From NCBI GenBank assembly GCA_951828385.1, contig OX639973.1:4331200-4395199 (forward strand): a DNA stretch of 64,000 bases, written 5' to 3'. The position numbers and the translations under genes were made by a program. Position 1 is the first letter of the stretch. The number at the start of each line of letters is the position of its first letter. This document shows, in pieces, positions 26,687-36,084 of the stretch. Source of the DNA: an uncultured Poribacteria bacterium (GTDB taxonomy: Bacteria; Poribacteria; WGA-4E; WGA-3G). Under the pieces are notes generated by a model. The model saw only the letters and a list, made by a program, of their open reading frames with translations. It was not told where the DNA came from and did no database searches.

Positions 26687-26830
26687 AATGTTACACTGGT
26701 GTAACATTTTCAGGCATCCACATCAACAAAATGCATCGAGACAAACCGTCGGGGGAAAAAAAGCGGAAATCACGTCACATTCCCACGCCACACGTGGCAT
26801 CTGCACGTCACAGTGACGTTTAAACGTCAC
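26687..26830. promoter_or_regulatory. Palindrome cluster upstream of the CRP-like gene
   Basis: Perfect palindromes: aatgttacactggtgtaacatt-type (26687-26708, arms of 11 bp), gccacacgtggc (26788-26799), acgtcacagtgacgt (26805-26819) and gtgacgtttaaacgtcac (26813-26830). The word cgtcaca or its inverse occurs four times. The half-site GTGA/TCAC is like that of CRP-family regulators, but spacing is not canonical. Operator function is inference. Confidence 0.4.
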
Positions 26831-27071
26831 ATTGCACAAACACAAAATTTACACACACTTCTGCTGACCCAGAATCGAAACCGACAACTGATCACTCTTG
26901 ACTCGCGAAATTTTCATAGCAATTTTCATAGCAGCCTTCATAGTAACCGTTGATGAAAATCGCCTAAAACCCAATCGTGGTAAAGGGTTATAGTCTTTCA
27001 AGAAACATATTGAATTCACAACTTTGCTATGAAAACTGTGAAATTATAGAGTCTGTCTCATATAGGTCATT

Positions 27072-27194
27072 TATAGTGAATCCTAAAAATAAAAAGACAC
27101 TTTCTCCCCCGGTAGGTGCGGTGTTTTTGCTGGGGTGTTTCCCTCCTAACCGCACCGGTTTTGGGATGTCTCATTAATTCTAAAGTCCACTATA
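27072..27194. mobile_element. MITE-like element, copy B
   Basis: 123 bp with the same ends as 5872-6004 (left tatagtgaatcctaaaaat, right an imperfect inverse). The interior has ggtaggtgcggt opposed by aaccgcacc. No coding capacity. Confidence 0.65.
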
Positions 27195-27400
27195 GTTTTA
27201 TATATTCACTTTAATATACCTATGTATGTTTTCTTCTGTAGAACCAAGTGTTTTTGCTTGGGGTGTTTTTTTGGGTGTTTCTGCGTATTTCTGTGGATTT
27301 CTTGTCGCTCGCGATCTTGCGAAAAAACGTTAACATCTGTAAACGAAAATCGAAATCGGAACAGAAAACTAAATAGCTCTGACCAAAACCTCTATTTTCC

Positions 27401-27430
27401 TTGATTTATTGGCAGTATATTTGGTATAAT
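27401..27430 (+). promoter_or_regulatory. Sigma70-like promoter for the CRP-like regulator
   Basis: TTGATT, 18 bp, TATAAT. The implied transcript starts near 27437, about 90 bp before ATG 27530. Confidence 0.55.
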
Positions 27431-27529
27431 TAAGGACAAAGCAGACTGAAATTGTTCGGCGATCGATCACAGTCCATAACCCGAAAAGTACACACGTTTA
27501 ACCAGAAACCGACAGGACACAACCACAAC

Positions 27530-28471
27530 ATGGCGGTACGAGAAGGAACTTTAGAGAGATTTTGGTGTGTTAAACAGATAAATATCTTCCAAGATCTCTC
27601 CGAGACAGATGTAAACGCGCTTGAACGGATAACGACCTTCAAACAACTGAAATATAGCGACACCATTTCTACCGAAGGCGTTTACCTGCTGAAAGAGGGA
27701 CGCGTCAAAATCTATGAAACACCGGTTGAAGGAGAACCTGTCACTTTAGAGGTGCTGGAACCGGGTGAAATCTTTGGGGCAGTCGAATGGGATGACAACG
27801 CAGCACATCGGAATATCACCGCTGAAACACTTACAGAAGCCCTCATCGGTATCGTTAGCGCACAGAACTTCCAATTCTTCCTGAAGCGAAAAACGCATTT
27901 AGCGATCCCGTTCAAACGTCCACTGCTGCAGCGTATCCGATCTGCTATAGATGCTATAAGATGCCGTTTACGGATTTCCGATATTGCAAAATCCAAGTGG
28001 GCATCTGCTAAAGCATCAAACGCTATCGATTTAACCAAGATACGAAAGCCATCGCGAAGCGGAACAGCCAACCCGTTTCCAAACATTGCGTTTCGGAGTC
28101 CCGCATCGCGGCTCGCGCTGTTGTTACACAACTACGCCAGCGCGCCGAAGCAAATTCGCACAACCATCGGGCGCACAACTATCGGGCAGAGTTCGCAATG
28201 CATCTTACGCAAACTTTCGACAAAAAAAATAGCACAGTTAATCGGCTGCACTGCCGAAAGGACAGAAGCACTCCTAAATCAGTTTAAAGCGCACGAAGTC
28301 CTTGAAAAACGGTATCGGCGCATTCAGATATTAGACCCATGGCATTTAAAAAAGATTGCCGACGCAAGAATGGCATCGCTACCGCCAAAAACTATCGAAA
28401 ATCAAGAGAACACCGAAACTTATGAGCAAAACGAACCCTTACTTGCAACTCGACCGACAGATAGTCGGTGA
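27530..28471 (+). CDS. CRP/FNR-like transcription regulator
   Basis: 313 residues from ATG 27530. A TTG at 27452 would add 26 residues but has no better ribosome site. The N-terminal half is a cyclic nucleotide-binding-like beta-barrel (IFQDLSETDVNALERI, VYLLKEGRVKIYET, LEPGEIFGAVEW, TEALIGIVSAQNF). The C-terminal HTH is near LSTKKIAQLIGCTAERTEAL, followed by a wing (EKRYRRIQILDP). Between them is an unusually long basic linker of about 70 residues (RKPSRSGTANPFPNIAFRS), and the cAMP-contact residues of CRP are not evident, so the ligand is unknown. The gene overlaps the M28 peptidase start by 50 bp. Confidence 0.75.
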   Translation: MAVREGTLERFWCVKQINIFQDLSETDVNALERITTFKQLKYSDTISTEGVYLLKEGRVKIYETPVEGEPVTLEVLEPGEIFGAVEWDDNAAHRNITAETLTEALIGIVSAQNFQFFLKRKTHLAIPFKRPLLQRIRSAIDAIRCRLRISDIAKSKWASAKASNAIDLTKIRKPSRSGTANPFPNIAFRSPASRLALLLHNYASAPKQIRTTIGRTTIGQSSQCILRKLSTKKIAQLIGCTAERTEALLNQFKAHEVLEKRYRRIQILDPWHLKKIADARMASLPPKTIENQENTETYEQNEPLLATRPTDSR

Positions 28472-29801
28472 TATCTATACTTCGCAAGAGGTGATGGACA
28501 ACCTGACCGTCTTATGCGATGAATACGGCTCCAGGTTCGCTGGAACGCCTGAAGAGTATGCAGCCGCGAACTTCATTGCAGACTGCTTCAAACGATACGG
28601 ACTCCAGAACGTCAGACTTGAAGATTATCCTTATGCCGGTTGGACGCGTGGCACGGCGACGCTTGAGGTGCTGGAACCTATCCGCCGAACATTGCACTGC
28701 ATCTCGCTCCCTTACTGCCCGGCTGACGACATCACGACCGAATTGGTCTCTGCCGGACACGGCAGCCCCGCGGAATATGAGGCACTCGGTCATACCGCTA
28801 CGAATACCCTTGTTATGGCAAAAAGTTCTTCACCGCCTGACCTCGGAAGATGGGTACATCGCAAGGAGAAGTTTGAACGTGCGGTCCTCGCTGGCGCGAG
28901 CGGGTTCATTTTCGTCAGTGAACACCCAGGTGTTGGGCCCGAAACAGGGAGTCTGCAAAATAATAGACCCGCACCGATCCCGGGTATCTCCGTTTGCAAA
29001 GAGGACGGTGAATTCTTGACGCGGCTTTTGGAACGGAAACAAGGGAAAGTGACACTGAAACTTCAAACCACGGACATTAACGAACCGCGTACATCATGGA
29101 ACGTCGTTGCGGATTTGCCCGGTTCTGAAAACGGTGAGGAGATGGTGGTTGTCGGTTGCCATTACGACGGACATGACATCTCGCAAGGCGCGCATGATCC
29201 TGCCTCAGGCATGGTATCTGTTATAGAAGCCGCCCGTGTCCTATCCGCATACACCGGTGATGCGCTCAAGCGTACCGTCCGGTTCATCGCCTTTGGCACA
29301 GAGGAAATTGGACTCACAGGCGCGTTTCGGTATGTTGACGCGCACGACTCAGAGTTGGATAACATCCGGTTCATGCTAAATATGGATGCCGCGGGGGGAA
29401 CAAGTCGCAAAGGTATCGTCCTACACCATTGGGACGCTTTGGGACCGTTTTTTAACACTGCCCGTGAGCAGATGCATGCCGAAATGCCAGTCGGACAAAA
29501 AGTGCATTCCTACTCCGATCACTTTCCGTTTTTCCTGAAAGGGGTCCCTTCCAGTCACATAGGTGACCCGGAGGCACTACCCTCTGGGAGGGGTTTCGGT
29601 CATACGGCTTATGATACACTGGAAAAGATAAAACTGGAAAATCTACGTGCCGCCAGCGCAGTCGGGGCAAGGATAGCACTTCGATGCGCGAATGCCGACG
29701 ATTTTCCGGCGGAACGGCGGACACCCGAAGCCGTCCAAGAAATCGTTGACACCGATCCGGGGTTAGAGGGATATCGTATCTCTCTGAAGTTAACGCGCTA
29801 A
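28422..29801 (+). CDS. M28 family zinc aminopeptidase
   Basis: 459 residues from ATG 28422, which lies inside the end of the regulator gene. A PA-like insert occupies residues about 90-220. The di-zinc peptidase core follows: GCHYDGHD, DPASGM, FGTEEIGLTGA with the catalytic Glu pair, NMDAAG and YSDHFPF, closing with GHTAYDTLEK. No signal peptide is visible, so it is probably cytoplasmic, although M28 enzymes are often exported. Cleavage specificity is unknown. Next, 36 bp away, is an HtrA-type protease, so the locus handles protein turnover. Confidence 0.88.
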   Translation: MSKTNPYLQLDRQIVGDIYTSQEVMDNLTVLCDEYGSRFAGTPEEYAAANFIADCFKRYGLQNVRLEDYPYAGWTRGTATLEVLEPIRRTLHCISLPYCPADDITTELVSAGHGSPAEYEALGHTATNTLVMAKSSSPPDLGRWVHRKEKFERAVLAGASGFIFVSEHPGVGPETGSLQNNRPAPIPGISVCKEDGEFLTRLLERKQGKVTLKLQTTDINEPRTSWNVVADLPGSENGEEMVVVGCHYDGHDISQGAHDPASGMVSVIEAARVLSAYTGDALKRTVRFIAFGTEEIGLTGAFRYVDAHDSELDNIRFMLNMDAAGGTSRKGIVLHHWDALGPFFNTAREQMHAEMPVGQKVHSYSDHFPFFLKGVPSSHIGDPEALPSGRGFGHTAYDTLEKIKLENLRAASAVGARIALRCANADDFPAERRTPEAVQEIVDTDPGLEGYRISLKLTR

Positions 29802-29837
29802 GTTTTGGCAATCAACCCATTGGCATAAAAGCAGATT

Positions 29838-31280
29838 ATGATATTTTTACGTCGTTACTACAGTTATATTATCCTGCTGTTCCTGTGTCTGTCTGCTATA
29901 TTTGTAGGCACGCTTTTTAACAGAACGCACAGTGCCGAATTCAGCAACACAACCCACAGTGCGGAATTCAGCAAAGAGGCCACACAAAATGCAGTAACCG
30001 CATCACGGCGTACTGCAATCGTTACGGCAGTCGCGAAAGCCAGTCCCGCAGTCGTCAACATCAGTGCTATCCGTGAGAGACAAACGTCATTTGATGAGTG
30101 GTTCTGGGGTGAAATTCCTGCGACGCGCAGGCGTTCTCTCCGAGAAGTCGGCTCCGGAGTTGTTGTTAACAAAAATGGACACATCCTCACAAACCATCAC
30201 GTCATCGAAGGCGCGAATAAAATCACTGTCACTGTCCCGGATGGACGGGAATTTACAGCGCAGGTCGTCGGATACGACTATCTTTCAGACCTCGCGCTTT
30301 TGGAAACAGCCACAGCCACAAACTTACCGGAGATTCAGTGGGGAGATTCAGCATCCCTTTTGATAGGAGAATGGGTGGTCGCTATCGGAAACCCATTCGG
30401 TTTATCAATAGGCGACGCACAACCGACTGTTACCGCTGGTATCGTGAGTGCAACGCAACGCGCACTGACCGTCGAAAACCGCTATCATGAAAACCTGATT
30501 CAGACAGATGCCTCCATTAACCCGGGCAACAGTGGCGGCGCGTTGGTAAACATACACGGTGAACTCATCGGTATAAACACGGTTCTCCGCTCAACCAGTG
30601 GCGGTTCACAAGGTGTCGGTTTCGCTATCCCTGTCAATAAGGCGAAAAAAGTCGTTCAACAGATTACCGAATATGGCAGCGTTATACCGCCTTATCTCGC
30701 TATGGAAGTGCAAACCATAACCGAGGAACTGGCAGAAAAATTGTCAACACCGATGAATATCGGGGTTTTGGTGTCAGGCATAGAGAAACGGAGTCCTATG
30801 GCGAACGCCGGTATTAAACGCGGCGATGTCATTGAAAGCATTTCAGGGCATCGGATCAAGAATGAAGAGGACTTTTACGCACTCACACGTCTGCTCCCGC
30901 TCAATCAACCTATAAGGTGCAAGTTTAACCGTCGCGGTAAAAAGCGACAGACTGAATTCAAACTAAAAACCCGACAATGGAATTATAAACCTCCGGGATG
31001 GGGTATAACATTTGCACAACTTGACAAGGCGATGGCGCGCAAATATCAGAGGCCCGGCATTATTATTACACATGTTGATAAAGAGAGCAGATTGACGCAC
31101 GTGCTTCAGCGCGGGGACCTCATCTATCAAATTGACGACACTAAAATTCATTCGCTTGAGGTCTTTAAAATCGTTGATGAAAATATCCGGTCACAATACA
31201 AGACACTCCTCTATTTTGAGCGAGACGGTGTCCATCAAGCTATCCCTGTCACTTTTAATAGAAACAATCGGCGGAGATAA
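29838..31280 (+). CDS. HtrA/DegP-like serine protease with two PDZ domains
   Basis: 480 residues. An N-terminal membrane anchor (residues about 10-26) is followed by a short repeated HSAEFS stretch. The trypsin-like domain carries the triad H121 (TNHHV), D151 (YLSDLALL) and S232 (GNSGGA). PDZ 1 spans about residues 285-375 (GVLVSGIEKRSPM, GIKRGDVIESI) and PDZ 2 about 385-475 (GIIITHVDKES, LQRGDLIYQID). It should be a periplasmic quality-control protease. Start at ATG 29838 has a weak ribosome site. No fault seen. Confidence 0.93.
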   Translation: MIFLRRYYSYIILLFLCLSAIFVGTLFNRTHSAEFSNTTHSAEFSKEATQNAVTASRRTAIVTAVAKASPAVVNISAIRERQTSFDEWFWGEIPATRRRSLREVGSGVVVNKNGHILTNHHVIEGANKITVTVPDGREFTAQVVGYDYLSDLALLETATATNLPEIQWGDSASLLIGEWVVAIGNPFGLSIGDAQPTVTAGIVSATQRALTVENRYHENLIQTDASINPGNSGGALVNIHGELIGINTVLRSTSGGSQGVGFAIPVNKAKKVVQQITEYGSVIPPYLAMEVQTITEELAEKLSTPMNIGVLVSGIEKRSPMANAGIKRGDVIESISGHRIKNEEDFYALTRLLPLNQPIRCKFNRRGKKRQTEFKLKTRQWNYKPPGWGITFAQLDKAMARKYQRPGIIITHVDKESRLTHVLQRGDLIYQIDDTKIHSLEVFKIVDENIRSQYKTLLYFERDGVHQAIPVTFNRNNRRR

Positions 31281-31298
31281 GTGTTATTATAGTCGTTA

Positions 31299-31326
31299 GT
31301 TAACAGTTTACAGTTTTCAGTTAAGA
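31299..31326. repeat. Heptanucleotide array
   Basis: Four 7-bp units of form GTTNNNA: gttaaca, gtttaca, gttttca, gttaaga. The same unit type recurs at 32166, 35997, 39542, 39665 and, inverted, near 42424. Confidence 0.65.
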
Positions 31327-31413
31327 GGTTTTGATGTAAGCAATTTACCAGTTTTTGGAGTACCCCCAAGTTGGGGTGTTACAGAATGAATCATCAGGGG
31401 GAATAATAAAAAC

Positions 31414-32130
31414 ATGAAATTGCAACTACCCACACTTATTGCTGTCTGCCTTGCTATTCTCCTCATTGGCAGCATCTACTTTTTTGTCGGAGACAAATCG
31501 GAGTTGGGCATCGCTGTCAATTTGGAAAGCGAAGAGTTCAAACAGATTCGCACGCATGCTACAGATGCCTTCAACGCCGGACAATATCAACAAGCCATTG
31601 AACTTTACAGCCAAGCAATGAAGATGCGTCCCGAAAATGCTGAAATCTTTAACGACCTTGGAGCCGTGTACTACCAACAAGGACTTAAATATGCTGGTCC
31701 GAAGTGGCCTTCATGGGAAAAAGAATTGATAGACGAGGGGCCCGACGCAGCAGTGACAGCGCTCAAAGTCGCTATTGATAAAACAATATCAGGCGCGATT
31801 ATGTTCAAAACACGCGATGAAGCCGTCGCTGACGCTATCGAGAATGAGGCGAAACAACTCGGTGGCGAAGTCTACAGGCAACGTTGGGAAAATGAGATTA
31901 CGCTTAACATTCTCATCGGCGAAACAAAAACCTATCTGTTGCGAGCCAGAGACAACTATCTCTATGCCTTAGATTTGAAACCGACACATAGCGTCGCCTA
32001 TCGCAACCTCGGTTCGTTCTTTATGAAGGTCGGTAAAACCGATACGGCACTCGATTACTTTCAAGAAGCATACAAATTGGATCCACGTGACACCGAGTTG
32101 GAAGAATATCTCAACCAATTCAGGAAATAA
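31414..32130 (+). CDS. Membrane-anchored TPR protein
   Basis: 238 residues. One N-terminal transmembrane helix (residues 6-25) acts as an anchor. TPR units: AGQYQQAIELYSQAMKMRPE at about residues 54-73, LGAVYYQQG after it, and a C-terminal unit LGSFFMKVGKTDTALDYFQEAY. It probably projects to the periplasm and serves as a scaffold. No enzyme motif. It sits between HtrA and the cyclase genes and is flanked by heptanucleotide arrays on both sides. Confidence 0.8.
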   Translation: MKLQLPTLIAVCLAILLIGSIYFFVGDKSELGIAVNLESEEFKQIRTHATDAFNAGQYQQAIELYSQAMKMRPENAEIFNDLGAVYYQQGLKYAGPKWPSWEKELIDEGPDAAVTALKVAIDKTISGAIMFKTRDEAVADAIENEAKQLGGEVYRQRWENEITLNILIGETKTYLLRARDNYLYALDLKPTHSVAYRNLGSFFMKVGKTDTALDYFQEAYKLDPRDTELEEYLNQFRK

Positions 32131-32165
32131 AGCACAAAAATTCTCTCTCTGCATCGCAGTTTAGG

Positions 32166-32234
32166 GGTATAAGTTATAAGTTATAAGTTAAGAGCGAAAA
32201 CCGTCTTTGTGAAGTTTACCTCTTAACCAACCAC
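32166..32234. repeat. Heptanucleotide element upstream of the cyclase gene
   Basis: Units ggtataa, gttataa, gttataa, gttaaga lead into gcgaaaaccgtctttg, and the right side is an inverted arm (ctcttaacc). Nearly identical to 35997-36065, so the cyclase gene is bracketed by two direct copies. Confidence 0.7.
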
Positions 32235-32277
32235 TTATAACCTCTTAACCAACAAGTCTAAGAGGGAGGAACGGCTT

Positions 32278-35200
32278 ATGCAGCACAAACTCTGCGCAAA
32301 TTGTGGGTTTCTGAACCCGTCCTTTAAATTTTGCGGTGAATGCGGTACGCCGCTTGATGGCACCTCGCGTTCCCCTGAACTTCCAGCAGCAGATACGGTT
32401 TCTATTGAACAGGCTTTGCCACACGGGGCGGAACGCCGCCAGCTAACCGTCCTTTTTTGTGATATTGTTGACTCCACCGCATTCACCGAAAAACTGGACC
32501 CTGAAGAACTCCGAAATCTCTTAGAAGTATACCGGACATGTATCATGGAGGTGGTTTTAGCACAGAACGGGCACATCGCGCGCTACTTCGGGGACGGTAT
32601 CCTCGTTTATTTCGGCTATCCGATCGCACACGAAGACACAGCACACCGCGCCGTGAGAGCCGCGTTAGGGATCGTCGCCGCTATAGAAACGCTGAATCCG
32701 TATCTCCATAAAACCTTCGGCATAGAGATTAACGTTCGGATTAGCATCGATACAGGACGTGTTGTCGTTTGGCACATCTCAGCACAAGAATCTCCCGAAG
32801 CGATTGATATTGTCGGTAAGACACCGAATCTCGCCGCGAGAATGCAAAAACTGGCAGCCCCCAACAACATTGTGATTGGCGATACAACCCATCAATTGGT
32901 TGAAGGCTTTTTTAAGTGCGACGCACTCGGTGCCTCTGCGCTCCGTGGTATTTCACAGCCTGTGAACATCTACCAAGTGTCAGGTGAAATCCCAGCGCAA
33001 AGCCGACTGGATATCGCCAGTGAGAGCGGATTGACACCCCTTATCGGACGGGAGCGAGAGGTTGAACTTCTCAAACAAGGGTGGGCAGAAGCCCTCGCGG
33101 CCAACGGACAAGCACTCCTTATCCAGGGAGAAGCCGGTATCGGAAAATCGAGATGTGTGCAGCTCATTCAGGAGCATGTTGAGAGCCACCCGGATGCAGT
33201 CACCTTAGAAGGTAGATGCTCACCCTATTACCAGAATAGCCCGCTGTACCCTATCCTTTCACTGTTCCAAGAACACGTCGTACAGTTTACAAGCACAGAT
33301 ACGGCACAGAGAAGACTCGAAAAACTTGAAGATTTGCTGCAGGACTATAACGTTTCGACTGTTGGGCAAGAGGCAGAAGCGCAAGCGCATACGCCGGAAA
33401 CGCTGCCACTCCTCGCTGAATTATTGGACATACCTTTTGAAATACAGCGGCGAACGGAAACCGGCACCGGTCCGGGTTTATATGGTAAACCGGTCAAACA
33501 GGATACATATCCATCCGAATGGCGACGCAGACAGCGACGCCAACAGACCTTGGAAGTACTCGTCCAAGTATTGCTGAAGATGTCAGAACTCAAACCGATA
33601 CTCTTTGTCGTCGAGGACCTCCACTGGATTGACCCGTCCAGTATAGAATTTCTTACACTTTTAATCGAAAGGACCGAAAACGCCAGAATTTTCACAATCT
33701 TGTCCTGGCGATCCGACACACACCCCTCAATCGTATACAAAAACCGGCACAACGTACAATCTAATGAAGATGGAAACTCACAGACGGCTCCTGATGCGAA
33801 CTTTACAAATTCTGCCATAGATAGAGAAATTCTGGAGAAACTCCTGCGACCGGCATGGGCGAAAACACTACCGTTGGAGGTGCTCACACCTCCCGAAGTC
33901 GAAACAATGATTCAGCACGTTGCGGGCGACACGCAACTGCCACCAAATCTATTGACCAAGATCGTCGAAATGACTGAAGGGGTACCTCTGTTTGTTGAGG
34001 AACTGACCCAGATGATGCTGTCTGAAGCACCCCATCCCGATGATCGAGATCGGGCGATTTCAGAAGAAGGCGACGCTCTGACACTTTCTTCTGACGCATT
34101 GGATGCAACGAGCTCACGGTTTCCCCAAACAATGCAGGTGCCTGTGACGCTACAAGATTTGTTGACAGCGCGGCTCGACGAACTCGGCACCGCGAAGGAG
34201 ATCATCCAACTCGGCGCAACACTCGGTCGAGAGTGGACAGCAGAGCTGCTTCACAAAATTGCAGCCGGCGTCGATATCGGGAATAATATCTTCACGGATT
34301 TCTCAGCCTTGAAAGATGAATTGGACAAATTAGTAAACGCATTCATCCTCAATCGCAATGAAACGGCTGACAACCAGTTCCGCTATACCTTTAGGCATCC
34401 GCTGCTGCGTGAGACCGCTTATCAATCGCTGCTAAAAAGCAGACGCCAGCAGTATCATCAACAGATTGCAGAGGTCCTGGAAAGCGCGGACGGTTTTCAA
34501 CCGGAACTCGTCGCTTATCACTACACCGAAGCCGGGCTGCCCGAAAAAGCCGTTGACTATTGGCACAGCGCGGCGCACCGTGCCTTAGAACGCTCCGCAA
34601 ACGTGGAGGGTGTTCGCCACATCATGCAAGGCCTCGCGGCACTCGAAACGCTTTCAACAAATATCGACACACCGGAACTGCGGACGGACGCACGCCATCA
34701 CGATGACAGTGATCGCGTGATGTCCGCAGAAGCCGCTGAACGGCGTGAACTGGAGTTGCAAACAACACTCGGTACCGCACTGATTGCGACCAAAGGATAT
34801 GCATCGCCGGAGGTGGAAGTCGCCTATACACGCGCACGCGAATTGCTGGAAACACTTGAAAAAAGGGAGGAGACCTCTTTAGAGGATGAAACCGATGTCC
34901 TGCTGGATCCGATAAAAGATCTCCGCTTCCCAGTGCTATTCGGGCTGTGGCTCTCTCATCTCGTCCGCGGACGACTCCTCTCCGCACGTGAACTCGGCGA
35001 AGCCTGTGTCGCTATTGCCAAGCAAGCCGAGAATCAAGCGTTTGAAGTCGAGGCACATCGCGCCCTCGGCGCGACACTCTACTATTTGAGCGAATTTAAC
35101 AGTTCATTGGCGCACTTGGAGGCAGGCATTGAACGTTATCAACCGCAGCACCATCCGGTACCCGCGTTTCTCCACTATGTGGCTGAACCCGGAATGACGC

Positions 35201-36003
35201 TTCTCGCCTATTCTTCCCCACTCTTGTGGTGCCTCGGCTATCCGAGCCAAGCGGAAGAACGGATTCATCAGGCGGTGAGCATCGGAAAGAACACGAACCA
35301 TCCCTTTAGTGAGGCGGTATCCCTCCACTTCAAAACCGTGCTTTATCAGTACCGAGGTGAAGCGGAGGAAGTCAACATAGCAGCAACGCAGATGCTACAG
35401 ATATGTCAAGAGCACGGGTTTTCCGCATGGGAAGCCGCAGCGACGGTGCTGAAGGGGTGGGCATCCGCAGCGCAGAACTGCCCTGAAGAAGGCATCGCGA
35501 TGATTCGTGAAGGCATCAACGCTTGGAAAGAGACAAGGGGTGAATTACTCATGCCTCTCTTTCTCGCACTTCTTGGACAGGCGCACCAACGCGCAGGGGA
35601 ATATAAGTTAGCCTTGCAGACACTTGATACTGCTTTGCGTGTCATCACACGTACAGGAGAACGCACCTACGCTGCAGAACTCGCGCGACAGAAGGGCGAA
35701 CTCTGTCTTATCCTTGCTGAGGAAACAGTAGGGGTTGGGTTACCCAACCCCTACGATAAAGAGAATACGCAACCAACCGTTGCACAAGCGGAATCCTATT
35801 TTCAGGAAGCGTTAGCGATCGCACGACAACAGAACGCAAAATCGTGGGAACTCCGAGCTGCACTGAGCTTAAGCGAATTATGGCGGACGCAAAATCGTGG
35901 TGAAGACGCATACAATTTACTTCAACCGATATACGCATGGTTCTCAGAAGGGTTGGATACAGACGACCTTGTGCGTGCTAAAAACCTCCTAAAAAGGTTA
36001 TAA
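32278..36003 (+). CDS. Class III adenylate/guanylate cyclase with zinc ribbon, AAA ATPase and TPR regions
   Basis: 1241 residues. A zinc ribbon uses C6, C9, C19 and C22. The cyclase domain spans about residues 54-240, with metal-binding D62 and D65 (FCDIVDST) and D106 (YFGDGILVYFG). The AAA/STAND part starts near residue 265, with Walker A GEAGIGKS (284-291) and Walker B LFVVEDLHWID. Residues about 740-1241 are TPR-like. GGAGG precedes ATG 32278. Three palindromic insertions sit inside it in frame at 34022, 34685 and 35728. The stop codon lies within a heptanucleotide unit. Such proteins are signal-dependent cyclases; neither the ligand nor the product (cAMP or cGMP) can be decided here. Confidence 0.88.
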   Translation: MQHKLCANCGFLNPSFKFCGECGTPLDGTSRSPELPAADTVSIEQALPHGAERRQLTVLFCDIVDSTAFTEKLDPEELRNLLEVYRTCIMEVVLAQNGHIARYFGDGILVYFGYPIAHEDTAHRAVRAALGIVAAIETLNPYLHKTFGIEINVRISIDTGRVVVWHISAQESPEAIDIVGKTPNLAARMQKLAAPNNIVIGDTTHQLVEGFFKCDALGASALRGISQPVNIYQVSGEIPAQSRLDIASESGLTPLIGREREVELLKQGWAEALAANGQALLIQGEAGIGKSRCVQLIQEHVESHPDAVTLEGRCSPYYQNSPLYPILSLFQEHVVQFTSTDTAQRRLEKLEDLLQDYNVSTVGQEAEAQAHTPETLPLLAELLDIPFEIQRRTETGTGPGLYGKPVKQDTYPSEWRRRQRRQQTLEVLVQVLLKMSELKPILFVVEDLHWIDPSSIEFLTLLIERTENARIFTILSWRSDTHPSIVYKNRHNVQSNEDGNSQTAPDANFTNSAIDREILEKLLRPAWAKTLPLEVLTPPEVETMIQHVAGDTQLPPNLLTKIVEMTEGVPLFVEELTQMMLSEAPHPDDRDRAISEEGDALTLSSDALDATSSRFPQTMQVPVTLQDLLTARLDELGTAKEIIQLGATLGREWTAELLHKIAAGVDIGNNIFTDFSALKDELDKLVNAFILNRNETADNQFRYTFRHPLLRETAYQSLLKSRRQQYHQQIAEVLESADGFQPELVAYHYTEAGLPEKAVDYWHSAAHRALERSANVEGVRHIMQGLAALETLSTNIDTPELRTDARHHDDSDRVMSAEAAERRELELQTTLGTALIATKGYASPEVEVAYTRARELLETLEKREETSLEDETDVLLDPIKDLRFPVLFGLWLSHLVRGRLLSARELGEACVAIAKQAENQAFEVEAHRALGATLYYLSEFNSSLAHLEAGIERYQPQHHPVPAFLHYVAEPGMTLLAYSSPLLWCLGYPSQAEERIHQAVSIGKNTNHPFSEAVSLHFKTVLYQYRGEAEEVNIAATQMLQICQEHGFSAWEAAATVLKGWASAAQNCPEEGIAMIREGINAWKETRGELLMPLFLALLGQAHQRAGEYKLALQTLDTALRVITRTGERTYAAELARQKGELCLILAEETVGVGLPNPYDKENTQPTVAQAESYFQEALAIARQQNAKSWELRAALSLSELWRTQNRGEDAYNLLQPIYAWFSEGLDTDDLVRAKNLLKRL
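34022..34063. repeat. 42-bp in-frame palindrome, cyclase copy 1
   Basis: 42 bp, 14 codons, encoding a segment reading APHPDDRDRA. Terminal arms ctgaa and ttcag pair, and cccgat pairs with atcggg inside. Part of a four-copy family. Confidence 0.75.
34685..34726. repeat. 42-bp in-frame palindrome, cyclase copy 2
   Basis: 42 bp encoding ARHHDDSDRV. Arms cggac and gtccg pair, and catcacgat pairs imperfectly with atcgcgtgatg. Confidence 0.75.
35728..35754. repeat. 27-bp in-frame perfect palindrome in the cyclase gene
   Basis: Two 13-bp arms (gtaggggttgggt and its inverse) around one base. It encodes VGVGLPNPY between TPR-like helices. Confidence 0.8.
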
Positions 36004-36065
36004 GTTATAAGTTATAAGTTAAGAGCGAAAACCGTCTTTGCGAAGTTTAACTCTTAACCAACAAC
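35997..36065. repeat. Heptanucleotide element downstream of the cyclase gene
   Basis: Three gttataa units and one gttaaga, then gcgaaaaccgtctttg and an inverted arm. It supplies the cyclase stop codon (36001-36003). Confidence 0.7.
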
Positions 36066-36084
36066 TACTAAAAAGGAAAAGAAA

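Larger units (their letters stand above)
26429..27400. other. Gene-free region with palindromes
   Basis: About 970 bp, AT-rich. It holds a cluster of palindromes at 26687-26830, three copies of a 12-bp word (aattttcatagc and variants) at 26909-26944, and the second MITE-like element at 27072-27194. No supported coding frame. Confidence 0.55.

Noticed and set aside
27222-27404. Cys- and Phe-rich 60-codon open frame
   Set aside because: Built from T-rich tracts next to the MITE-like element, no ribosome site, no family.
34391-34987. Minus-strand open frames within the cyclase gene
   Set aside because: They are shadows of the plus-strand gene; their only use is to show that the 42-bp element reads the same HRDG-type peptide when inverted, as in lpxK.
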